Positions 37,135-46,732 of a DNA stretch of 64,000 nt are shown piece after piece. The stretch spans positions 1 through 64,000 of the forward strand of contig NZ_AJKI01000030.1 of assembly GCF_000259075.1 (NCBI RefSeq), in the 5' to 3' direction. Both the position numbers and the translations under genes were made by a program. The notes under the pieces were generated by a model, which did no database searches, was not told the DNA's origin, and saw only the letters and a program-made list of their open reading frames with translations. Position 1 is the stretch's first letter. Each line of letters starts with the position of its first letter. Source of the DNA: Marinilabilia salmonicolor JCM 21150 (GTDB taxonomy: Bacteria; Bacteroidota; Bacteroidia; Bacteroidales; Marinilabiliaceae).

Positions 37135-39333
37135 CTACAAATTATCAAAAAGATACTGACTCATCATAGTATAAAGGTGATAACGGGTGTTTCCACCATA
37201 AATACTGTGGTTCCGGTTAGGATAAACAAACATATCAAACTGCTTACCCGCCTGGATCAATTGCTCGGCATATTCCATGGTGTTCTGAAAATGCACATTG
37301 TCATCAGCGCTACCATGAATCAGAAATAACCGGCCACTTAAATTCTCAGCCATATTAATGGGACTGTTATCGTCATATCCATTTGGATTCTGTTGTGGTT
37401 TACGCATGAAACGTTCGGTATAAATGGTATCATAATACCTCCAATTGGTCACCGGAGCAACAGCAATACCGACTTTAAAGAGGTCGCTTCTACTCAGACA
37501 AATTGAGGACATATAACCTCCAAAACTCCATCCCCAGATACCAATGCGGGAAGCATCAACATAACTCAAACCTCCAAGATATCTGGCAGTCTCAATCTGA
37601 TCATCTGACTCCAGCCGTCCCAGTTGTTTATACGTAGATTTTTGAAACTCTTCCCCCCTGGCGCCGGTACCACGACCATCTACAGAAACTACCAGGTAAC
37701 CGTTCAAAGCAAGGTATTGCTCCCAGTTGACTCCATACCTGTCAAGAACTTCCTGAGAGTTGGGGCCACTGTACTGAGACATCAGTACAGGATAGCGATT
37801 TTGCGCATCAAAATCCAGTGGCTTGATCATATAACCGTTGAGCAAAATGCCCTCGGAAGTCTTAAACTGAAAAAACTCTTTATGCGGAACATCATAAGTG
37901 GCCAGTCTCTCAGCCAAATCACTATTATCTTCAATCACCCGCACAAGATCACCCTCTGCTTCATATACCGAAACCACGGGGACTTCATTGGCAGAAGAAA
38001 CAGTATTCACAAAATACCTGAAGTTATCACTAAAATGCGCTGAATTAAATCCCTCATCAGGAGTGATTCGAACCATCTCCTCTCCTTTCATATCCACCGA
38101 ATAAACCTCCCGCTTAAGCGGGGACTCTTTAGCAGCCTGAAAATAAAAGACCTCCTCGTCTGCATCAAACCCGTAAAAATCGGTAATATCCCATTCTCCG
38201 GAAGTCAATTGCCGCACCTGAATCCCGGCCATGGAATATAGATAAAGATGATTGAATCCATCATCCTGACCAACATAAACAAAATGATTTCCATCGGGCA
38301 AAAACTGAATATTATCCAGGACATTTTCGGTAATAAACTTATCTTCCCGTACCGTCAATAACACATTGGCAACTCCTGAAGCCGGATTGGCAATAAATAA
38401 CTCCAGTTGGTTTTGCAAGCGGTTCATTTTCAAAATCCCCAACTTATCGGGATGATAGCTCCAGCGAAGTCTTGGCACATAAAAATCATCCAATTCCCCG
38501 ACATCTATTGTCTTGGTGGTACGGTTTTTCACATTAAAAACATGCACAGATACTTTTGAATTGGCCTCACCGGCTTTTGGATATTTGAATTCGTACTGTC
38601 CGGGATAAAGCGAAAACTCTTCCCGAGAAGGATGAGCTCCTTTATACAAAGGAAAAGAAAACTGCTTAACCCCGGATTCATCGAACTTCACATAAGCCAG
38701 GTCCTCACCGTCGGGAGACCACTCAAACGCTCTGTTGTATCCAAACTCCTCCTCGTAAACCCAGTCAGGAATTCCATTGATGATTTTGTTTTCTTCACCA
38801 TCTTCGGTTATGGCACTGGTGGTTCCAAAACGTAACTTTTTCAGATAAATATTATTGTTCCGGACATAGGCAATCTTGTAACTGTCAGGAGAGAAAGCAG
38901 GAACCTGTTGTTTACCTTCATCAGCAAGAGGAATCAGTTCCCTGTATTTTCGGTCGTAAACATAATAGCTGGCAAGAAAAGAGCGACGATAAATGCGCTC
39001 CACATCATTGTAAACCAATATCTTTGTTTCATCCGGACTAAATTCATACCCATTGATTTTGCTGACTTCATCAGGATTACGTTTGATATTCTCAATGTCA
39101 AAAACCACTTCCACGGCCTCTCCTGTTTTGTAGGAATACTTAACAATTCTGGTTCCACCATCTTCCAACGCCGTATAATGCACCCCATCATTCATGGAGC
39201 GAAGCCCGTCGATTCGTTTGGCAGTAAAACTCCCTGCTTTCGTAATATCTTCAATGGTAATCTGCTTTTTTTGAGCATCCACCACCGAACCGAAAAGAAT
39301 AATTGTCAGAAATAAAAATGTTAGTTTTTGCAT
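37135..39333 (-). CDS. Dipeptidyl peptidase IV (S9 family)
   Basis: A 732-aa secreted peptidase that removes N-terminal X-Pro dipeptides. Signal peptide MQKLTFLFLTIILFGSVVDA, beta-propeller (about 60-480), then the alpha/beta hydrolase with Ser in GWSFGGYMS (near 602), Asp in LIHGSADDNVHF and His in YPNRNHSIYGG. The DPP IV Glu motif is seen in DWVYEEEF. A longer frame adds 19 residues before the signal peptide; the start at 39333 is preferred. It lies 2 nt upstream of the helicase gene on the same strand, so the two share a transcript despite unrelated functions. Confidence 0.94.
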   Translation of the reverse strand: MQKLTFLFLTIILFGSVVDAQKKQITIEDITKAGSFTAKRIDGLRSMNDGVHYTALEDGGTRIVKYSYKTGEAVEVVFDIENIKRNPDEVSKINGYEFSPDETKILVYNDVERIYRRSFLASYYVYDRKYRELIPLADEGKQQVPAFSPDSYKIAYVRNNNIYLKKLRFGTTSAITEDGEENKIINGIPDWVYEEEFGYNRAFEWSPDGEDLAYVKFDESGVKQFSFPLYKGAHPSREEFSLYPGQYEFKYPKAGEANSKVSVHVFNVKNRTTKTIDVGELDDFYVPRLRWSYHPDKLGILKMNRLQNQLELFIANPASGVANVLLTVREDKFITENVLDNIQFLPDGNHFVYVGQDDGFNHLYLYSMAGIQVRQLTSGEWDITDFYGFDADEEVFYFQAAKESPLKREVYSVDMKGEEMVRITPDEGFNSAHFSDNFRYFVNTVSSANEVPVVSVYEAEGDLVRVIEDNSDLAERLATYDVPHKEFFQFKTSEGILLNGYMIKPLDFDAQNRYPVLMSQYSGPNSQEVLDRYGVNWEQYLALNGYLVVSVDGRGTGARGEEFQKSTYKQLGRLESDDQIETARYLGGLSYVDASRIGIWGWSFGGYMSSICLSRSDLFKVGIAVAPVTNWRYYDTIYTERFMRKPQQNPNGYDDNSPINMAENLSGRLFLIHGSADDNVHFQNTMEYAEQLIQAGKQFDMFVYPNRNHSIYGGNTRYHLYTMMSQYLFDNL

Positions 39334-39757
39334 AATATTTAATTGCTGAAGTTTCTTAAAAAAAAATAATCCCAACTCTGATAATTTCATCAGTAAACAA
39401 TTTGGCTATAGTTTAAAGTAACGTTTTTTCAATTTAAGTTTGCTTCGGGCAATGCCCTCTGCCAACCTCTTCCATATTAAGGTAAAAGAACGTCATTGCC
39501 AGGGTTGGCCCGAAGCAATCTCTAAACAAACACACGCGACTATAAACTTAAGCCAATAATTTAACTAAGTTATTGGCTTGATGGAACTCGCATGCAAGAA
39601 CTTATACATACTACCTTGACGCGATCATTGCCATGCTCATTTCATTAAAGGCTCCCAAAACAACGCCAATAAACTATCTGAATAGAAAACAAAAATAATG
39701 ACAATTTATCGTTTTACCGAAGAATTAGAGAGTAGCCCTAACGCCTGAAATTATCAA
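39334..39757. other. Gene-free region with inverted repeats
   Basis: Two hairpins are visible: TTGCTTCGGGC (39440-39450) with GCCCGAAGCAA (39508-39518), whose flanks resemble the common CGTCATTGC...GAAGCAATCT palindromic repeat, and AGCCAATAA (39551-39559) with TTATTGGCT (39570-39578). Related CGTAATGACGGGCC...GAACGAATCAATC sequence occurs at 2936-2995. No gene. Confidence 0.5.
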
Positions 39758-40939
39758 TCATCTGTTTTGAGATGCGGACACTGTTTGTTTTCGGAAAAAT
39801 AAAATCATAACAAAAAAAACCACAATACACAAAGCGAAAGCCACAAGGGCAGGATTCTGATAGCTTCCGAAAAGATCCCTCAGAACACCACCGGTAAAAG
39901 GACCGGCAAAACCGGAGACGCCATATCCCAGAAATACGAACGGATATATCTTTCCCAAATTGTTTAACCCATATATTTGGGCAGTCTCTTTCGCATAAAT
40001 GACAAAGTTGGCACCAAAACTAAAACCAACACCAAAAGAAATGGCGAGATAGAGAAACGGACTGAGATGAAGAATTCCGATCAGAAGCGTAAAGCCACCC
40101 ATTAAAAACAAGGACAATGGAATTAACACATTCCCGTTTACGTAATCATTGAGCCACCCCCAAAACAACCGCCCCGTGAAATTGGCTATAGAAAAAACCG
40201 TGATGCCCAAAACAAGGGTCGTTTCATCAATAGGGAACTGTTCACCGATAGGTTTAAGATTGCCAACTACCAAAAGTCCTGCAAAAGTCCCAGTAAAGAT
40301 TCCAACAAACAATTTCAGGAATGGGGCTTGTCTTAATAACCGACTCATCGGTTCCAACGGAGTCAAATCATTACTAAGGGTGGGGCGCTCAATAAAGAAT
40401 GAAGCAACCAAAAGAATTAAGCCTTTGCCCAGCCCTATCAATAAAAATATTTGTGGCAAATCCACTTCCGCAACAAACAGATCCTGAACAACCATTGATT
40501 CCACAATAGCCCCTCCTCCAAACCCGGCGGATACCACCCCTGTAACCAGCCCTTTTTTATTTGGATACCACTCCACCGGAATGGTAATAGATATCAGATA
40601 CCCAAAACCGGTGGCTATACCTGCCAGAATGGAAATGCCAAAAAGCAGCACTGGAAAACGAATTCCAAAAACCGGAACCAAGAGGAAACCGATGGTATAT
40701 AACACTGAAGAAAGGAATGCAAGCCTTTTTGCACCCATGGTAGCAAGCAAGGATCGCCCAAAAGTCATTGCCACCGTGAAAACGGCAATAAACACGCCAA
40801 AAACAAGTTGAGTCTGTCCGGTCGAGAATCCATATTCAGCGACCAAACGGGGAACGAAAATGCTCCAGGCGTAGATACTTCCCAGCGCCAACATCATCAC
40901 AACGGCAGAAAAAACAGTCCTAACGGGCTTTAGTAGCAT
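39758..40939 (-). CDS. MFS transporter, OFA (oxalate/formate antiporter) type
   Basis: A 393-aa inner-membrane transporter with about 12 hydrophobic segments. The N-terminus RTVFSAVVMMLALGSIYAWS and the segment YGFSTGQTQLVFGVFIAVFT are typical of the OFA subfamily, as is GFGYLISITIPVEWYPNKKG after TM4. The substrate is unknown; members exchange small carboxylates. It is transcribed alone, ending 352 nt from the dipeptidyl peptidase gene. Confidence 0.88.
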   Translation of the reverse strand: MLLKPVRTVFSAVVMMLALGSIYAWSIFVPRLVAEYGFSTGQTQLVFGVFIAVFTVAMTFGRSLLATMGAKRLAFLSSVLYTIGFLLVPVFGIRFPVLLFGISILAGIATGFGYLISITIPVEWYPNKKGLVTGVVSAGFGGGAIVESMVVQDLFVAEVDLPQIFLLIGLGKGLILLVASFFIERPTLSNDLTPLEPMSRLLRQAPFLKLFVGIFTGTFAGLLVVGNLKPIGEQFPIDETTLVLGITVFSIANFTGRLFWGWLNDYVNGNVLIPLSLFLMGGFTLLIGILHLSPFLYLAISFGVGFSFGANFVIYAKETAQIYGLNNLGKIYPFVFLGYGVSGFAGPFTGGVLRDLFGSYQNPALVAFALCIVVFFVMILFFRKQTVSASQNR

Positions 40940-41325
40940 AACAAAGATTAATTATTTATACATTTTTCACATACCAAAATAACAAAAAAACAGAAAAAGG
41001 TTGTTTCTTTGTACCCAATAGATTTTTACGTATTGCACTTCTTTTACGCTTGCATAAACTGAATTGCCTTGCTACACTTCTATTTGGTCTTTGCAAGAAA
41101 TCACCAACAACTACGTTTAGACAAGCTCAATGTGGCACGTTATTCTTGATTTTGGAGCCTTCTTCTCAAAGACTGAAAAACCTTAATTTCTTATCAGGAT
41201 TATATTATTTCTTTTTATTTACATTTTATGGTTTCACTTATTTCAGCACAATTACAAGGCTCTTCCCTAAAAGGTCTGAGCATTGGCAGTGCCCTTAAGT
41301 GTGAATCATCTCAAACATTTTTTTA
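40940..41325. other. Gene-free region, possible long leader of the RRM gene
   Basis: An AT-rich 386-bp intergenic stretch between the divergent MFS and RRM genes. No repeat or gene found. A long leader before a small RRM protein would fit cold-induced expression known for such proteins in other bacteria, but no specific motif was identified. Confidence 0.35.
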
Positions 41326-41625
41326 ATGAATCTTTTTGTAGCAAAGTTAAGCGACGCAACAACCAGCGAAGACTTAAATGATTTGTTCGCCGAATATGGC
41401 GAAGTAGTATCAGCCAAGGTAATTATGGACAGGGAAACCGGATCCTCAAAACGCTTTGGTTTTGTTGAAATGAAAGAAGATGACGCTGCTCAGAAGGCCA
41501 TCAAAGACCTGAACGAGTGCCTCTTCGACAACAGCCCAATCGTGGTAAAAAAGGCCCGTCCGAAAGGCGAAGGTCGTGAACGTTCATTTGGTGGAAACCG
41601 CAATCAGGGACAACGCAGATACTAA
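41326..41625 (+). CDS. RRM-type RNA-binding protein
   Basis: A 99-aa single RRM domain. RNP2 is LFVAKL (3-8) and RNP1 is KRFGFVEM (43-50); the tail is Gly/Arg/Asn-rich (GEGRERSFGGNRNQGQRRY). Such small RRM proteins are common in Bacteroidota and cyanobacteria and bind RNA without a defined specificity; a role in mRNA control is inferred. The TAA stop codon lies inside the 6-bp target duplication of a family A element that follows immediately. Confidence 0.92.
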   Translation: MNLFVAKLSDATTSEDLNDLFAEYGEVVSAKVIMDRETGSSKRFGFVEMKEDDAAQKAIKDLNECLFDNSPIVVKKARPKGEGRERSFGGNRNQGQRRY

Positions 41626-41785
41626 ATAGTGCCTGTCTATAAACTAAGCGTTTTTCACGTATTTGAGATAGAACGTTCTAATTCAAGGCTTGTGAAAAAT
41701 CTATACCGCAGAATACTAATGTATTTGAGGATTTAGATTTTGAACTACAACGCAGAAGTTGGACTTTATAGACAAACACTAAATA
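41623..41785. repeat. MITE-like element family A, copy 3, with 6-bp target duplication
   Basis: The 151-bp element (41629-41779) starts GTGCCTGTCTATAAA and ends TTTATAGACAAACAC; the direct repeat TAAATA flanks it at 41623-41628 and 41780-41785. It is the full-length version of the shorter copy at 21397-21516 (opposite orientation) and of the remnant at 33576. It has no coding capacity and lies between the RRM stop codon and the terminator. Confidence 0.9.
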
Positions 41786-41790
41786 ATATT

Positions 41791-41834
41791 GAAAAGGGAT
41801 GACTGCACTACTGCAATCACCCCTTTTCCTTTTA
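41791..41834. terminator. Intrinsic terminator between RRM and YhcH genes
   Basis: AAAAGGGATGACTGCA pairs with TGCAATCACCCCTTTT (two G-T type mismatches), followed by CCTTTTAT. It serves the RRM gene and possibly also the convergent YhcH gene. Confidence 0.75.
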
Positions 41835-41848
41835 TAATTCGTACCCGT

Positions 41849-42304
41849 TTAATCCACTTTGATTTTTCCTACCAGCTTTTTCACTTTGGAAGGAATACCA
41901 TCAGTAACCATTGCTTTGTGAATCTCCTCAGGAAAAAATATCACAAAAGCTCCCTTGGGATGATTGACTTTCATTCCGGAATCCCCGACAAATAAAGTAC
42001 AGTCTTTCCCCTCATCATAAGGAACCTCCACTTCCATCTTGTACTCCTCGGCATACTTAATCATCTCATGTCCTTCCATCAGATAATGAATGTCTATATG
42101 CTTCTCATGTGATTCCCAAACTGCTTCATCCTCCGAAACAGTTGTTTGCTCCATGGCATTAACAAAAACATCACTACCACTCAGCTCAACACTTCCGGCT
42201 TCAAACTCAGAAGGACCAAGATTCTCCAAATAGTCCAACACCATTTCCATGGCGGGATGCAGCATATAGTAACGCGCTGCATTTTCAAAAGTATCTATTA
42301 CCAT
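41849..42304 (-). CDS. YhcH/YjgK/YiaL family protein (DUF386)
   Basis: A 151-aa cupin-like protein of the YhcH family. Conserved residues: HEKHIDIHYLMEGHE (about 85-99) with metal-binding His/Glu, and HPKGAFVIFFPEEIHKA near 115-131. Family members act in sugar metabolism (for example sialic acid or anhydro-sugar use), but the reaction is not settled. No sugar operon adjoins it here; it is transcribed alone. Confidence 0.88.
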   Translation of the reverse strand: MVIDTFENAARYYMLHPAMEMVLDYLENLGPSEFEAGSVELSGSDVFVNAMEQTTVSEDEAVWESHEKHIDIHYLMEGHEMIKYAEEYKMEVEVPYDEGKDCTLFVGDSGMKVNHPKGAFVIFFPEEIHKAMVTDGIPSKVKKLVGKIKVD

Positions 42305-42854
42305 AATATTTTTCTTACAAAGAAACTACATTCAAAGATTTTTCACCTATCAATATGTTACAATTTTATCAATTTTCAGGGAATAGTTCAAGGAAACATA
42401 CGCATTCCTGAAATTATAATCCGACAATCACATATATTGAATAGCGCTTTCCCTAAAAATGTCGTAATTTCCGATAACGGGTTACCCTTTGGCTAAAATA
42501 TGGTTGCACACCAACATTTATCCCTTGTAACCGAAATAGTGGGTCAACAATCTTTTATGAATCTTAGAAAATTTAGTTCGCACACAACAAAATAAAAAAC
42601 AACTGTCCTGTCACCCATCGACAACAATGGTGAGCACAAAAACCAACACCCACTTACAAGCCATATTTTCAACCAATTAACCAACACAGAAGCCTTTAAA
42701 AACAACAACCATGCTGCCTCCCTTTTTCCCAATTCAAAAAAAATGATTAATTTTGTCGCGCAGAAACAATCGGCTTTGCCGGCTAAAAAACCCATCGAAC
42801 ACGGATTCACTAACCCTGATTCCAATAAACTGATTATTCACCAAACTGAATATT
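42305..42854. other. Gene-free region upstream of ablA
   Basis: A 550-bp stretch with no supported gene. A 93-codon frame on the minus strand (42544-42825) has no homologous-looking domain or ribosome binding site. A -7 box TAATTTTG is at 42748-42755. Confidence 0.45.
42748..42755 (+). promoter_or_regulatory. Bacteroidota -7 box (TAATTTTG) for ablAB
   Basis: TAATTTTG fits TAnnTTTG; a T-run (42723-42727) is about 20 bp upstream. It leaves a leader of about 95 nt before ablA. Confidence 0.5.
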
Positions 42855-44177
42855 ATGGCAATCTTCACTGCAAATCAACAAAGAATTGCATCACAAATTG
42901 ATTCATCTTCCGAACTTTCGAATTGGCGGGACTGGAAATGGCATCTTAAACACTCAATTAAAACAATTGAAAAGTTTGAAGATCTAACGGGAATTAAATT
43001 TCCGGAAGAGGAAAAGAAACAACTTGAAGAAACAAAGGGGAAATTTCCTCTCAGCATCACACCTTACTATCTCTCTCTGATCAAAAAAGAGAATTTCAGA
43101 CATGACCCAATCTACAAACAGTCATTTCTGGACAACAGAGAATTACACGTCACTCAATATGAAATGGGCGACCCCCTTTCAGAAGATACCGATAGCCCGG
43201 TCCCAGGAATTACTCACCGTTACCCTGACAGAGTACTTTTCCATGTCAGCAATGTATGTGCCATGTATTGCCGCCACTGTACCAGAAAAAGAAAAGTTGG
43301 CGACACAGATTTTGTACCCGGAAAATCACAGGTTGAAATCGGACTGGACTACATCCGTAAAACACCTCAGGTCAGAGACGTATTGCTATCCGGAGGTGAT
43401 CCGTTTCTGCTTTCAGATGACTATCTGGACTGGATTCTTACAGAATTAAGAAAAATCGACCATATCCAGGTTATCCGCATCGGAACCCGAACACCTGTGG
43501 TCCTTCCCTATCGCATCACAGATGATTTGGTAAATATGCTAAAGAAACATCATCCGATATGGATTAATACCCACTTTAACCATCCCCGTGAAATCACTTC
43601 ATCTTCGAAAGAAGCCTTAAGAAAACTGGCCGACGCTGGCATTCCTTTGGGTAACCAGTCGGTATTGCTGGCCGATGTGAATGACTGTCCCAGGATTATG
43701 AAAGATCTGGTACACAAGCTCGTTGCCAACCGGGTTCGTCCGTACTATCTGTATCAGTGCGACCTGTCCGAAGGACTCTCGCATTTCCGCACACCTGTAG
43801 GCAAGGGGATTGAGATTATTGAAAGTCTGATAGGCCATACAAGTGGATTTGCTGTCCCAACCTATGTGATTGACGCACCCGGCGGTGGGGGTAAAATCCC
43901 TGTAATGCCCAACTACATCATATCCTGGTCAACCAACAGAGTGATTCTCAGGAATTACGAAGGTGTGATTACCTCGTACAAAGAACCCGACAATTATCAG
44001 CAGACTACCTGCGACCGGAACTGTGAGGAATGTAACCTGGAACTGGATCTGCAGGAAGGCTACGAAGAGAATGCCATCGGAATAGAAAAATTACTGTCTG
44101 ATTACGATGATGCCATATCACTTGTGCCGTCAGACAATGAACGATTTCAAAGAAGGGATGAAAATGGACAAGACTGA
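42855..44177 (+). CDS. ablA: L-lysine 2,3-aminomutase
   Basis: A 440-aa radical SAM/PLP enzyme that converts L-lysine to L-beta-lysine. The [4Fe-4S] cysteines are C135, C139 and C142 in [13 protein letters not shown], and PLP binds K347 in [12 protein letters not shown]303 (QCDLSEG) and D340 (VIDAPGG) match Asp293 and Asp330 of clostridial lysine aminomutase, which hold the substrate epsilon-amino group; glutamate aminomutases lack them, so lysine is the expected substrate. A C-terminal CDRNCEEC cluster fits the zinc site. The overlapping acetyltransferase gene indicates osmolyte synthesis rather than lysine fermentation. Confidence 0.93.
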   Translation: MAIFTANQQRIASQIDSSSELSNWRDWKWHLKHSIKTIEKFEDLTGIKFPEEEKKQLEETKGKFPLSITPYYLSLIKKENFRHDPIYKQSFLDNRELHVTQYEMGDPLSEDTDSPVPGITHRYPDRVLFHVSNVCAMYCRHCTRKRKVGDTDFVPGKSQVEIGLDYIRKTPQVRDVLLSGGDPFLLSDDYLDWILTELRKIDHIQVIRIGTRTPVVLPYRITDDLVNMLKKHHPIWINTHFNHPREITSSSKEALRKLADAGIPLGNQSVLLADVNDCPRIMKDLVHKLVANRVRPYYLYQCDLSEGLSHFRTPVGKGIEIIESLIGHTSGFAVPTYVIDAPGGGGKIPVMPNYIISWSTNRVILRNYEGVITSYKEPDNYQQTTCDRNCEECNLELDLQEGYEENAIGIEKLLSDYDDAISLVPSDNERFQRRDENGQD

Positions 44178-44988
44178 GAAGCTCGGACAATCGATCATAC
44201 AACATGGACCTGAGAGCAACAGAATTTATCTCATGAACCTGTGGCCATCCGACTTTCCCGGAATTATTGACAAAATAGACACTTTGGCAAAGAGCAACGG
44301 TTATACCAAGCTCTTTGTCAAAGTTCCCTCCAAATACGGAGCCGCTTTCCGGATGGCCGGTTATGAAACTGAAGCGCTGGTTCCCGGCTTTTTTAATGGT
44401 GCGGAAGATGCACTTTTCATGGTTAAATACCGCGATTCGGAAAGAAGAAATCCCAACCGTGAAGAGATGGAGATCTTTCAGCAATTGTTACTATCAGATG
44501 CAAACAGTGAAATTCCGGAGTTGGACAATTCTCATATTCTGAGATTGCTGACTCCTGAAGACACACCTGAAATGGTTAAAGTATTTGCCGAAGTATTTGA
44601 AAGTTATCCGTTCCCCATCTTCGACACCGAATTCCTAAAAAAAGAGATGAGCGAAGAAACTCGTTATTTTGGTGTATTCCAGGACGGAAAACTGGTTGGC
44701 ATCAGTTCTGCTGAGTGCAACGACTCACTTAAAAATGCAGAGATGACCGACTTTGCCGTGCTTCCCTCGCAACGAGGAAAAAAAATGGCCATCCATCTTT
44801 TAAGAACCATGGAAAATCACTTGAAAGAAAACAGATTTAAATCATTCTACACCATTGCACGACTTAAATCTCCCTCCATGAATAAAACCTTCCTAAACAA
44901 TGGATACCGCTATACAGGGACTCTGGTAAACAATACGCACATTGCAGGGCAGATAGAAAGCATGAATGTGTGGTACAAGCAGGGTTGA
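44164..44988 (+). CDS. ablB: Beta-lysine N6-acetyltransferase
   Basis: A GNAT-family enzyme (274 aa from this start) that makes N-epsilon-acetyl-beta-lysine, a compatible solute. The C-terminal GNAT region includes [17 protein letters not shown] (acetyl-CoA loop) and [10 protein letters not shown]. The frame is open from 44107 with several Met codons; GAAGG at 44152-44156 is 7 nt before the ATG at 44164, and the upstream part overlaps the end of ablA, so 44164 is preferred (14-nt overlap, translational coupling). ablAB pairs are known from methanogens and several bacteria. Confidence 0.88.
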   Translation: MDKTEKLGQSIIQHGPESNRIYLMNLWPSDFPGIIDKIDTLAKSNGYTKLFVKVPSKYGAAFRMAGYETEALVPGFFNGAEDALFMVKYRDSERRNPNREEMEIFQQLLLSDANSEIPELDNSHILRLLTPEDTPEMVKVFAEVFESYPFPIFDTEFLKKEMSEETRYFGVFQDGKLVGISSAECNDSLKNAEMTDFAVLPSQRGKKMAIHLLRTMENHLKENRFKSFYTIARLKSPSMNKTFLNNGYRYTGTLVNNTHIAGQIESMNVWYKQG

Positions 44989-45012
44989 GAAGCGAGGGTT
45001 GAGAGTTGAGCA
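44987..45012 (+). repeat. GAGGGTTGAG tract after ablB
   Basis: GAAGCGAGGGTTGAGAGTTG directly follows the ablB stop codon in coding orientation. Confidence 0.6.
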
Positions 45013-45087
45013 ACAACCTAAGAACTTCAACAATTCCAGAGAGATTAAAATCAGGATTCCATTGCACACTGCAAAACAATTGACACT

Positions 45088-46494
45088 ATGCATCCGATAG
45101 ATTTCACCATCATCTTTATATACATCGCCGCAATGCTTATGGTAGGTCTCTGGTTTCACAGAAAGAACCAGAGTTCTGAAGATTATTACGTAGGTGGCCG
45201 GAAGATGACCCGCTGGCACCTGGGTTTATCGGTAGTGGCAACAGATGTGGGTGGTGGTTTCTCCATCGGACTGGGCGGCTTGGGTTTTGCTATGGGGTTA
45301 TCCGGTTCATGGATCCTGTTTACCGGACTTATAGGAGCCTGGCTTACAGCAGCAGTGCTAATTCCGCGTGTTTACAAGATAGCCTTTACCAGCAAATTCC
45401 AGACATTTCCCGAAATGTTAAGCCACCATTACGGCAAAAGAGTTGCTTTCTGGGCAGGCATCATCAGTGCAGTGGGTTATCTTGGATTTACCAGCAGTCA
45501 GATTCTTGCTGGAGCCAAGCTTACCTCAGGAACCATTGACGGACTTAGTGTAAACAATGCTGCTCTGATAATGGGCATTATTGCTGTGGTTTACACAGCC
45601 CTGGGAGGAATCAAAGCCGTCATTTATACCGACACCATTCAATGGACAATTCTGCTTTCCGGACTCATTTTCGTAGGGGTTCCTTTTGCCATTTACAATG
45701 TGGGAGGATTAGACGTATTGCGGGAATCGGTAGATAAGGAGATGCTCTCGCTGACCAATATCAAAGGTTCGGTGATTGTCAACTGGGCATTTTCCATCAT
45801 CCCCATCTGGTTTATCGGCATGACCCTCTATCAGCGGATTTATGCTGCCTCCTCACGCAAGGAGGCACAAAAGGCCTGGTTTGTTGCAGGGTTGTTTGAA
45901 TATCCCGTCATGGCCTTTCTCGGCGTTTTTCTGGGCCTGATGGCCAAGGTATCCATCGACCACGGAGTGGTTCCGGCTGAGGCAGCTGTGGGTATTGACA
46001 GCGAAACTGCCATGCCAATGATGCTCAAGTACATCCTGCCAACCGGAGCTCTCGGTATTATTTTGGCAGCCTATTTTTCCGCCATACTGTCCACGGCAGA
46101 CAGTTGTCTGATGGCATCATCCGGAAATTTTGTAAGAGACATTTTCAAAATAAAGAAGTCTGAGAATACCCTGAAAGTATCACAAATTATGACATTTGTG
46201 CTCGGAGCCCTGGCACTCGTTCTGGCTTTATTTATGCCCAGTGTATTGGATTTGATGCTACTCTCCTACTCTTTCATGGTAAGTGGTTTGCTGGCTCCGG
46301 TAATCGGATTTATTTTCTTTAAAAACCCCAAACCCATGGCAGGATTATTGTCAATGGCCTCAGGCGCAGCGGTATTCGCCATATTCCACTTTCTGAAAAT
46401 TGAACTTCCTTACGGGTTTGACCCGGTGGTTCCGGGTGTGATCGCATCCATCATCACATTATTTATTGTACAGAAGCTGGGGAAGAGTAGTTAG
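45088..46494 (+). CDS. Sodium:solute symporter (SSS family)
   Basis: A 468-aa inner-membrane transporter with about 13 hydrophobic segments. Family features: FHRKNQSSEDYYVGGRKM after TM1, VVATDVGGGFSIGLGG in TM2, ALGGIKAVIYTDTIQW, and AYFSAILSTADSCLMASSGN, which contains the conserved Na+-site Ser residues. The substrate is unknown. It follows ablB by 99 nt on the same strand, so uptake of an osmolyte or amino-acid precursor is possible (inference). Its TAG stop codon overlaps the target duplication and the first base of a family A element. Confidence 0.9.
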   Translation: MHPIDFTIIFIYIAAMLMVGLWFHRKNQSSEDYYVGGRKMTRWHLGLSVVATDVGGGFSIGLGGLGFAMGLSGSWILFTGLIGAWLTAAVLIPRVYKIAFTSKFQTFPEMLSHHYGKRVAFWAGIISAVGYLGFTSSQILAGAKLTSGTIDGLSVNNAALIMGIIAVVYTALGGIKAVIYTDTIQWTILLSGLIFVGVPFAIYNVGGLDVLRESVDKEMLSLTNIKGSVIVNWAFSIIPIWFIGMTLYQRIYAASSRKEAQKAWFVAGLFEYPVMAFLGVFLGLMAKVSIDHGVVPAEAAVGIDSETAMPMMLKYILPTGALGIILAAYFSAILSTADSCLMASSGNFVRDIFKIKKSENTLKVSQIMTFVLGALALVLALFMPSVLDLMLLSYSFMVSGLLAPVIGFIFFKNPKPMAGLLSMASGAAVFAIFHFLKIELPYGFDPVVPGVIASIITLFIVQKLGKSS

Positions 46495-46732
46495 TGTTTG
46501 TCCATAAAGTACCATTTGCGTCGTTATGCTTGCCGCCAAAATACTCATCCCGATTGTGCTTTTTGTTGGTTTTTTGTTCAAAAAACCTTACAAAAGCTAC
46601 TTCGGGACTCCGTTTTTAGCGGCTTCGCAAGCCCCCGAAAAAAAAATCGGGGCAGACTTTGCAACTGGCACTTTCTGACCAGACACATGACTTTTTACAA
46701 ACTTTCCCGACTTTATAGACAAACACTAGTTA
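46488..46732. repeat. MITE-like element family A, copy 4, with 6-bp target duplication
   Basis: The 233-bp element (46494-46726) starts GTGTTTGTCCATAAAGT and ends ACTTTATAGACAAACAC. TAGTTA flanks it at 46488-46493 and 46727-46732. Its right half equals copy 1 at the window start; its interior (hairpin GCCCCCGA/TCGGGGC, GACCAGACACATGAC) differs from copies 2 and 3, so the family has at least two internal types with the same ends. The left duplication contains the symporter stop codon. The rest of 46495-46862 has no gene. Confidence 0.9.

Noticed and set aside
42544-42825. A 93-codon minus-strand frame upstream of ablA
   Set aside because: Hydrophobic by base composition only, covers the likely ablA promoter, no start signal.
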